From positions 27,150,183 through 27,214,182 of the forward strand of contig CM059560.1 of the NCBI GenBank assembly GCA_030386875.1: a stretch of DNA of 64,000 nt, in the 5' to 3' direction. A program made the translations under genes and the position numbers. Below are positions 23,946 through 64,000 of the stretch, in pieces. The notes under the pieces are model-generated. The model was not told the DNA's origin. It saw nothing but the letters and a program-made list of their open reading frames with translations, and did no database searches. The stretch's first letter is position 1; each line of letters begins with the position of its first letter. This DNA comes from Morinoia aosen (Eukaryota > Arthropoda > Malacostraca > Amphipoda > Talitridae).

Positions 23946-26900
23946 CATAAAAATTTTTTTGTATCAGACTTGATTGGGGTCAAACATCCTTCTTGTCACG
24001 TACTTTTGATACACGAGCAGCAGTTTGTGTAGACGCAAAACGTGTGTATGTAGGCAGAAGATGTAAATTTTCCCTAGCAATTAATCGAATTACGACGCTT
24101 ACGCTCTCTACATATTGCAAGTTAATTAAACTTAGACCTCAGGAGGAGCAACTTCTTATAGACCGGTCCACGCCGTTCTGTTCCTTTTTTGTTTTACCTT
24201 TCGTGCGTGGACGCAAATTCCTTAACTTCCTCACCCTGGTTTGTGCCTTAGAAGAAAAGGAGAGGAAGCAAGAATATGCAAGAGCCTTGTTTGGTCGGCT
24301 CAAGAAAAGGAAAGAAAAGAAAAAAAAAACAGTCTATTTTCAATAAAGTTGATACATAATATGTATTATATGTTTTTTTTTAAATCTTGATATTAAGAAT
24401 CTTTAATTGATGTCCACAAGTGGGTATCGTAAGACCCATGTCAATTGTCGAAACAAATGATTGAGAGAAAAGCACCATAAAATGGGTTCCTTTCGTGGCG
24501 TTAATCTGATTTTGACAATGCAAATAAATACAAGTAACGAAGAAAACATAATCTTGTGTGACGCATTGCTGAAAACACTCTAGTTAGTGCGCCCTTATAT
24601 TGAAATACGAGCACAGGAACTAGTGATATGAGAATAAAATATTTTGCCATAACACAAATTTATTGTATTTCCTACTCAATAATACTGACACAAAGGAGTT
24701 CACCGGAGTCTAAAACATGAGAAGGATTCTTATACAATGCTAACCATAACATTTACAACATAGCTGAGACAATACGAGAAGTTAACTACCTAAATAGTGT
24801 TGTCTTAATATACTCACGAGCGTAAGAATCGACAAATTGCCACACAAGACTAACAAGAACATTTTAAGTATCGGTAGAAACCCAAAGAATCTTCAAGAAC
24901 TTGCCGGAAAAAAAATAAGTAATGGAGTATGCAAAACACAGTTATAACGTCCGTGTCAATGCACTAATGCTCAGTATAAACTAAGAGAGATATTTGATAG
25001 TTACTACGGTATATTGGGAGGAAAAATATGCACATTGGGGCACATGAAGAGAATGGCATCCCAATTACAACACTGTCGGTGTATCGGTAAATTACTCCTA
25101 CTTTTGTATGATAATATTGTTTTCCTGACTGTGCAGGTGTAAGATTGGTTTATGATTTTCGTCGGCTGCCATGGAGATGTAAGAGTCGAACATATAAAAA
25201 ATTTTGCGAGTATTGCACTGAATTTGCAAATGCACACAGATCAAAGTTGCAATTTCAGACAAGTGACAATAAAAAGTGCACGTTGAACAATAAGTTGAGA
25301 ATCTCTGAGTACCAAAAACTGTTCAAAAAAAATTGGAAGAATGTGATTTGTTTGGGCGCGCCACCGTGTGACCATTTACGTATAAGTGTGCTTGGTTTCG
25401 GTGCACGTACTGTTACAAAATCTGTATCATTAGTGTATAAGTTGCTTCATATTCGCATCAGATTGGAAACCTTTACCTGCATGCTACGCTTAGGGCATGA
25501 GTCCTCTTGGTCTGTAATTGTTTTTTGTCAGACCGTGGGTAGAAGTTTACCGATGTTTAACTCGTGCCGAGATATATCACTGTGAAGCGATGGATAAACT
25601 CTTGCGCTCTTTCATCAAGATTTGGCCATGAACAACACCACTTACAAAAACGTGTTACTGTCTACAGTCCTAGTAGCTACTGAAATCTTCTTTGTAGGTG
25701 CTGCACAAATGATGATAGGAATTTTGAATAACCTCATATTTTTTTGTGGATTCACGCTTGTTAGCTCAGGCTCACTGCATTAATAATGCAGATCCATGTC
25801 TAAGTACCGAGGCCCGAGGTGCAAAATGTTTCGAGTTTTCAACTTTTTTAGTTCATAACCTATTGTTCATAACCTAAGCAATTATACGCTTAGTGAAACT
25901 TAATTTTGGAATTTTTTCTCGTGATTTTCCGCATGAAATTCATCCCTTGGTGCTGGTGCAGGCACTAGACCCGCAGCGCCTAATTGGGACGCCATTGCGG
26001 AAATCTTCAAGAATGTGCGACGTCCGCTGGGCAGTTCATCCTCCGAGCAAGTGCCTATATGAGCTCATTGCAAAATTATTGATGAATTTGAATTAATTCT
26101 ATTGAATTATTCATTTATACTTATTTTTAAGTTTTAAGAAAGACGTTTAAACGATTCTTCTTTTATTTACATAATTCGCATTTGGTATCCATGATTTAGC
26201 TGCTTCTTTGGTTAAGCAAAATTTGGCAGTCTTATTCTGAAATTTTATGTGCAGTCTGTCTTGATATTTAAAGAACTCGACCGGTATTTCTATGACTATG
26301 CATTAATATAAATTTGAGAAGTCGGCTTCCACTTTCGTGTTGTCATTGAAGGACATTATTTCATTCCTGTAGGTTGTTCATTACTTCACTACTAAGCCAT
26401 AAAATTACAAGAAAAACATATTTTTTCTCTCTAGAACAAGACAAATCTCATTTTCAATGATCTTCAAAAAATCTTCTTTCAGAGACCCATTCGCGAATCA
26501 TATTAATAAAATTGCACTGCCGGTTCTTGTCGCCAACCTCAAATTATTTGAATAATTGATGCCTGATTTTCGCTTATTGCCTACTTTCGTTTCTTCTTTA
26601 TTTTGTTTCATGAGGTTTCTGACTCGGTCGTTAATCCATCGGGCTTAGGTCCAAGCATCCCTGTGAACGTAACATTAAGAAGTGTTCGTTGATTGTAAAT
26701 TTATGCTGTCACATAGCCCACCTCTGCTGAAGAAAGTCATCAATGTGTTTAGTCGGTGAAAAATTTTCTACGTCTACGATTTTGCTACGTCTATTCCACG
26801 TGTTGCATAAAACGATTCAAAATTTGGCTATTAAAGAGACGAGTTCTTGACTTGATAAAATACGAAGATAATCACGTATCATTGTTTTTACTGAGTTGAG

Positions 26901-27059
26901 TTTTTTTTGTTTTTTTTTTGAATAGTTGGAAAAGAAATTAAAGATGCGCTTAGGTGCTGATGCACTTCTTAGCAAAAATCTGTTCCTCGCAACCTGCTCT
27001 TCATAGTTCCAACTGTTTACGTCCATAACCGCAACTGATGTTTTAACTGCCGCTAATAA
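23946..27059. other. Intergenic; contains one half of a dispersed duplication
   Basis: 25501-25690 resembles 27355-27550 (GGTTTACCGATGTTTGACTT-type core). The rest is AT-rich without recognised features. An ORF at 25145-25585 has no family motif. Confidence 0.45.
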
Positions 27060-27696
27060 TCCAAGCAAAACAAAACCCTAATTTTGACTAAAACTCCAAC
27101 TATGGCCAATACTCCAGCTCTAACATGAACTCCAATTAAGCATAGTATCCCAACTGAAGCGAATACTCCAGCTATAGCCAATATCCTGCTCTAACATTAA
27201 TCAGTACTCCCTTTGCCGCCAATATTTCTGCTACTGCAAATAAATCCTCACAGCCTGTATTAGATACATCTGCAGCGAACACTCCTACTATGATTAATAT
27301 TCCATTACCGCCAATATAGAAATTCATTCTCCTACTTCATTAAGGTAAGAGCTAGTCCTCATGTACTGTAATTATTTTTCGTCAGACCATAGGTAGAGGT
27401 TTACCGATGTTTGACTTGTGACGACCTTTAGATTGAAGATATGAACAAACTCTTGAGCTCTTACAGAACTTACACTGCATCGGGTATGAACATTATATGT
27501 AACTATGGAAATGTTCGCTATCTACAGTCGTTGTAGCTATAAAATAATAAATCTGGTTGGTATTGAATTGTAAGACAGTGTTCTTTTACTCTTGCCAGTA
27601 CTCCGACAACAGCCAATATACACTACTTGAACCGACACTCCAACTAAAGCTACTTCCTCAACTTCGCTTATAATTCACTATTAAAGTAAACTAGCA
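27060..27696. repeat. Degenerate CCAATACTCCAACTA repeat, left part
   Basis: Irregular units such as CCAACTATGGCCAATACTCC recur with variation, interrupted by the duplicated stretch 27355-27550. The same repeat resumes at 29985-30400. Confidence 0.6.
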
Positions 27697-29070
27697 GGAC
27701 CCGTGGAAATTCCACGGACAATGTCATCAATAAGCTTTGGGGACCCGTCAGAAAATTCTTTCAACGTTACTTAAGAAATTTGAACATAATATATTCTAAC
27801 CTATCTTGTCCTAACCTATGCTAACCAAATCTATCCTAACCTAACATATCTTAACCTAACCTAACCTATCCCATCCTAACCTAACTTTAACCAATGTCAT
27901 CCTTAGGCTAGGTGGACCCGTAAAAAAATTCGGTCAACATTACCTAGCAAATTCTTACATAACATATTCTAACCTAACTCATCCAAACATAATATATAGT
28001 AACCCATCCTATCTTAACCTATCCTATCCTAACCGAAGCTATCCAGATGATATGGCAAACATAAAAAACCATGAACCCGTAAAAAATTTCATCGACATAA
28101 CCTACCTAACCTATGCTAACCTAACCAATCCTAACCTAACGTATCCTAACCTACCCTAACCGAAGCCATACTGATAATATGTAAAAAATAAAAAAAACGT
28201 GCCTACCCGTGAAAAATTTCATCAACATTATCTAACAAATTCGACCATAACCCATTCTAACCTAAGCTGTCCTAACCTAACATATTCTAACCTATCTATT
28301 CCTGACCTATGCAAACCGAACCTATCATGATAATATGTCAAACAAAAAAACGTGGACCCGTGAAAAAATTCCGTCAACATTACCTAACCTATGCTAACCC
28401 AACCTAACCTAACCTAATCTAACATATCTCAACCTATCCTATCCTAATCTATCCTATCCTATCCTATCCTAACCTATCAATCTTATCCTATCACATCCTA
28501 ACCTATCATATCCTAACCTATCCTAACCTAACCTATCCCATCCTATCCTAACCTAACTTAACCAATGTCAGCGTTAGGCTACGTGTACCCGTGAGAAAAT
28601 TCGGTCAACATTACCCAACAAGTTCTAACAACATATTCTAACCTAACCTATCCCAACATGTATACACTAACCTATCCTATGCTAACCGAAGCTTTCCCGA
28701 TAATTTGTCATATATAAAACACCGTTGACCCGTGAATATATGTCGTCAACAGTTCGTAACTTATGCTAACTATCCTAACCTAACCTATCCTGACCTAACC
28801 TATCCTATCCTAACCTAACCTAACCTAACCTATCCTAACCCTACCTATCCTATCTCAACTTAACCAATGTCATTGTTAAGCTAGGTGGACCCGTGAAAAA
28901 ATTCGGTAAACATTACCCAAGAGATTCTAACGTAACATATTCTAACCTAACCCATGCTAACCTAACATATACCAACCTATCCTATCCATTTTGCTTGTTT
29001 CCTTTTATAGTATCTTCGTAGACACGATACCGCGAGTCACGCACGGCGTCTTCATAATAATCAGCAGAAA
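27697..29070. repeat. Higher-order satellite rich in CCTAA/CCTAT (telomere-like) motifs
   Basis: Runs of CCTAACCTAACC and CCTATCCTAACC are separated at roughly 130-230-base intervals (near 27697, 27743, 27911, 28075, 28207, 28357, 28590, 28728, 28888) by a block GGACCCGTGAAAAAATTCGG plus TCAACATTACC. An A-rich block (ATGTCAAACAAAAAAACGT type) often precedes it. CCTAA is the complement of the arthropod telomere unit TTAGG. Confidence 0.85.
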
Positions 29071-29084
29071 CCCGTGTGGATTAC

Positions 29085-29745
29085 ACGGTTTCAATAATTA
29101 ACTCACTTCCAAGCATATAAAGGATGAAAGTATCAAGGAAATGTATTTTATTGGCATTCTTTGATATGGAAAGATTCCTGAAATAATTACTGGAATTTAA
29201 AATCAAATTTGTATGCAATGCAAAGTTGAAATGAAAGAAGAATACAAAAAAAATGAACAAAACAATAAAAATAAATGAATGGATAGAAAAAATTGATATA
29301 AAAAATATAGAAATAGAAAAATTTAAAAATTTAAAAAAATACTTAAAAAAATAAAACAATAATTACAATCAAACTTTGAAAATATTAAATAAATAAAAAA
29401 TGAATAATAAAAAAATTAAAAAAATAAATAATAAATAAAAAAAATAAAATAAATTGAACATAATTGAAAAATTGAAAAAAAATAAAATTTAACATAAATT
29501 AAATAATATAACAAATAAATAAATAAAAATAAAAATTTAAAAACTTTAAAAAATAAAAAAGTTAACATTTTAAAAAAATGATCATATTATAAACAATTTA
29601 CAAATTAAAAATATCAAGATATTAAAAGAAATTACATATTAAAAAAATTAACATATAAAAAATACAAAAATAATAAATGGAAAAATATGTATTAAAAAAA
29701 GGTAAAAAAAATAATAAAAAAACATGATTAAATGAATAATAATTA
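29085..29745. repeat. A-rich low-complexity tract
   Basis: About 660 bp of AAATAA/AAAATTA-type sequence with almost no G or C on the + strand. CCTAA-type sequence resumes directly after it (29745-29795). Confidence 0.85.
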
Positions 29746-30400
29746 TCCTTCCCTAACCTAATTTAACCTATCCTACCTATCCTCATGAAATGTCAAACGT
29801 ATCAATGCTTGTAGAGGCCATCTTTTATGAACACTCAAGAATTTGGTATCAATGATACCGCAAACTCGGATGAGGAGCGTTACCCACGAACTTAGTTTTA
29901 TGCGTGATGTGACAATGTCTATGCACTGTAATGACGATCAACGTTGCGTTTCAAAAATGTAAATTTTTGTTAAATATAGATGTTCTGGCTATAGCCAATG
30001 CTAAAATTGCAGCCAATTTGTGATATACGGTCGTTATTCTACTGATAACAAATACTCCAAATACAGTTTATATTTCAACCACGGTTACTATTCTTCTTAC
30101 AGCAAACACTCCAAATGTATCCAATGCTAAAGCTACACTTAATGCTCCTGTTATATCCAATGTTCCAACTTAAACAAATTATTTATTTACAGCCAATTTT
30201 ATGACTACTGCCAATTCTCCGCAATCAGTAAAACTCTATTTATTACCAATACTCCAATTGCAGCTTATACTCCAACTACGACCAGTATTCCCACTACAAC
30301 CATCAATTCCATTACAGCCAATAAGCCCATCACGGTTAATCTTCCAGCGACAGATAATACTCTTGCTACAGCCAATACTGTCATTTCAGCCAATACCTGA
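29746..30400. repeat. End of CCTAA array and right part of CCAATACTCCAACTA repeat
   Basis: CCTAACC remnants run to about 29795. After some unique sequence, degenerate units such as CCAATACTCCAATTGCAGC run from 29985 to 30400, matching 27060-27696. Confidence 0.6.
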
Positions 30401-31745
30401 CCAGTCGTCCTTCCTTTATTTCTGGACCGACAACAACGCAAGACGCTTCTATAAGCCTGAACCAAATCTTCAAAACTCTTCTTGAGATTAGCTATAAAAA
30501 TTTCACATGAGTTCGTGCATCTCCTCTGGTAAAAATAACAAACCGATCTTTCGAAACTTGAAAACGAAGAGAACAGTTAACACTGAGATCATATTTGTTA
30601 GAATTTCACAATGTCTTACAATAAAATATCTAGATTGTATCAAATCATTCTGTAAAATGTTTCAGACACCAGCTCTAGCCTCACTACTTCAATCTGTATA
30701 AAAATGAAAAAATAATCATATTGAAAGTCATATTTAACAGTCATATTTAAAGAACACAAATTTGCATTAAAAATCTAGGTACGTGGGAATAAATTTGCAA
30801 TAAAAGTGAAATATTTGTACTTTTAAAACGGATTTTTTTCCGTTCTTAGATAAAAATCCCGTCCTTAATAGTTCAAAAATTTTATTTACGTTGCAAATGT
30901 GGATGCAGATTTTTAACCTAAGCTCGTGTTCTTCAGATTTGACTGATTTTTTTTCAATTTTTCACAGATCGGCTTACTGGGGATGAAGCTTGTCTCCGAA
31001 ATATTATACAGAACGAATGGATTTTTTCTAGATATCTTATTATGAGGCCTTATGAAGATCTTATTAGCATGATTTTGTTATACACTGTTTTCTTCGTTTT
31101 CAGGTTTCTAAAGATCATTCGATAAAAGAAAAATGTTTCCTGAATTATCCAACAGATAAGATGTGCATTAGATACCTATTAAAGAGAAACTTTTCTACTC
31201 ATAGGCTTGCACATCATCATCTCACCCACTCGTGTTAAGTTGAGAAAAATAATTTTTCAACACGGTTGTAATTATGATGTGATCGGAAGAAATATTCTAG
31301 AACAAATGAATTTTTGACATTCAACGTGTGCTTACTCGATGAGATTTTCATCACTTGTCTACATCCATAGGCTAGCTTGGAACTGAGTAATTCTGCCGTT
31401 AAAACCTGATAAATACTTTCAAAATGTTTTAAATTTGCTTGAATTTGATAATCTCTTAGTACATACATAAAAAAATATTGTTCAGGGTCGTGAAAATGTT
31501 TCGTAGAAGTTCTAAGAGAAACAAATATAATAGGTCAGATCTCATCTAAGGTAGATGAAACTGACGTTAATTCTGTTCCATCTGAGCAAATGGGCGCAAT
31601 GAGATTTTTACGTAAAGATCAAAGTTACAGCTATTCCGCGCTAGCACACACGATTCAGGCATTCAGGTTCGTCATCCTGCTACACGCGTGTTTGAGCCGA
31701 CAAGCTCGCCGGCTAGGAAAATTACCGGTTGCACTGAAATGAAAA
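30401..31745. other. Upstream flank and presumed promoter/5'UTR of LONP1
   Basis: AT-rich with no ORF of note. The last 140 bases before the ATG are GC-richer (CGCGCTAGC, ACGCGTG, CTCGCCGGC), as expected for a TATA-less housekeeping promoter or 5'UTR, but no transcription start can be fixed. Confidence 0.4.

Positions 31746-64000
<32,255 letters not shown>

Noticed and set aside
25145-25585. 146-codon plus-strand ORF
   Set aside because: Not recognisable, and its 3' part falls in a duplicated non-coding segment.

Overview
The window is from an animal nuclear genome, most likely an arthropod (insect or crustacean). The evidence is a spliced mitochondrial Lon protease gene with multi-kilobase AT-rich introns, CCTAA/TTAGG-type repeats (the usual arthropod telomere motif), an RTE-like LINE, a Penelope-like retroelement and many short inverted-repeat elements. 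I cannot name the species from sequence alone.

The one host gene I can recognise is LONP1 on the + strand. It starts at ATG 31746 and runs off the right edge. Eleven coding exons (31746-63573) encode roughly the first 640 residues: mitochondrial presequence, Lon N-terminal substrate-binding domain, helical linker and the start of the AAA+ module including Walker A. Walker B, the rest of the ATPase and the Ser-Lys protease domain lie beyond the window. Nine of the eleven exons have firm, phase-consistent boundaries. The join between exons 4 and 5, in a lineage-variable basic/acidic linker, is uncertain.

Left part (1-31745): no gene I can name. It holds five minisatellites (21, 23, 17, 26/78 and 24/30 bp units), several strong hairpins, a 5'-truncated Penelope-like element with 14-bp target duplications (15157-16465), a tRNA-like SINE head (about 23720), and a 1.2-kb higher-order array rich in CCTAA/CCTAT set inside an older degenerate repeat (about 27060-30400), with a 650-bp A-rich tract. 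Two weak terminal-exon candidates lie on the minus strand near 10.0-11.1 kb.

Lon intron 1 (32208-47900, 15.7 kb) is a nest of elements. Four foldback elements are flanked by TTAA and begin GGA (33104-34504, 34786-35977, 36273-41589, 43899-44899). Two elements of another family have 8-bp duplications (33916-34465, 36662-37322). Two copies of a third MITE family sit in the loops of larger palindromes (32522-32649, 36875-37139). An almost intact RTE-like LINE (37398-40702, minus strand) has 14-bp duplications, and there is a nearly perfect 426-bp palindrome (41891-42316). Insertions inside insertions, with paralogous empty sites inside the window, give a relative order.

The later Lon introns hold six copies of a SINE-like family, all in gene orientation, one with a clean 16-bp duplication and one abutting the exon 4 splice donor. 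They also hold piggyBac-like TTAA MITEs, a 37-bp minisatellite next to exon 9 and a TIR element in intron 9.
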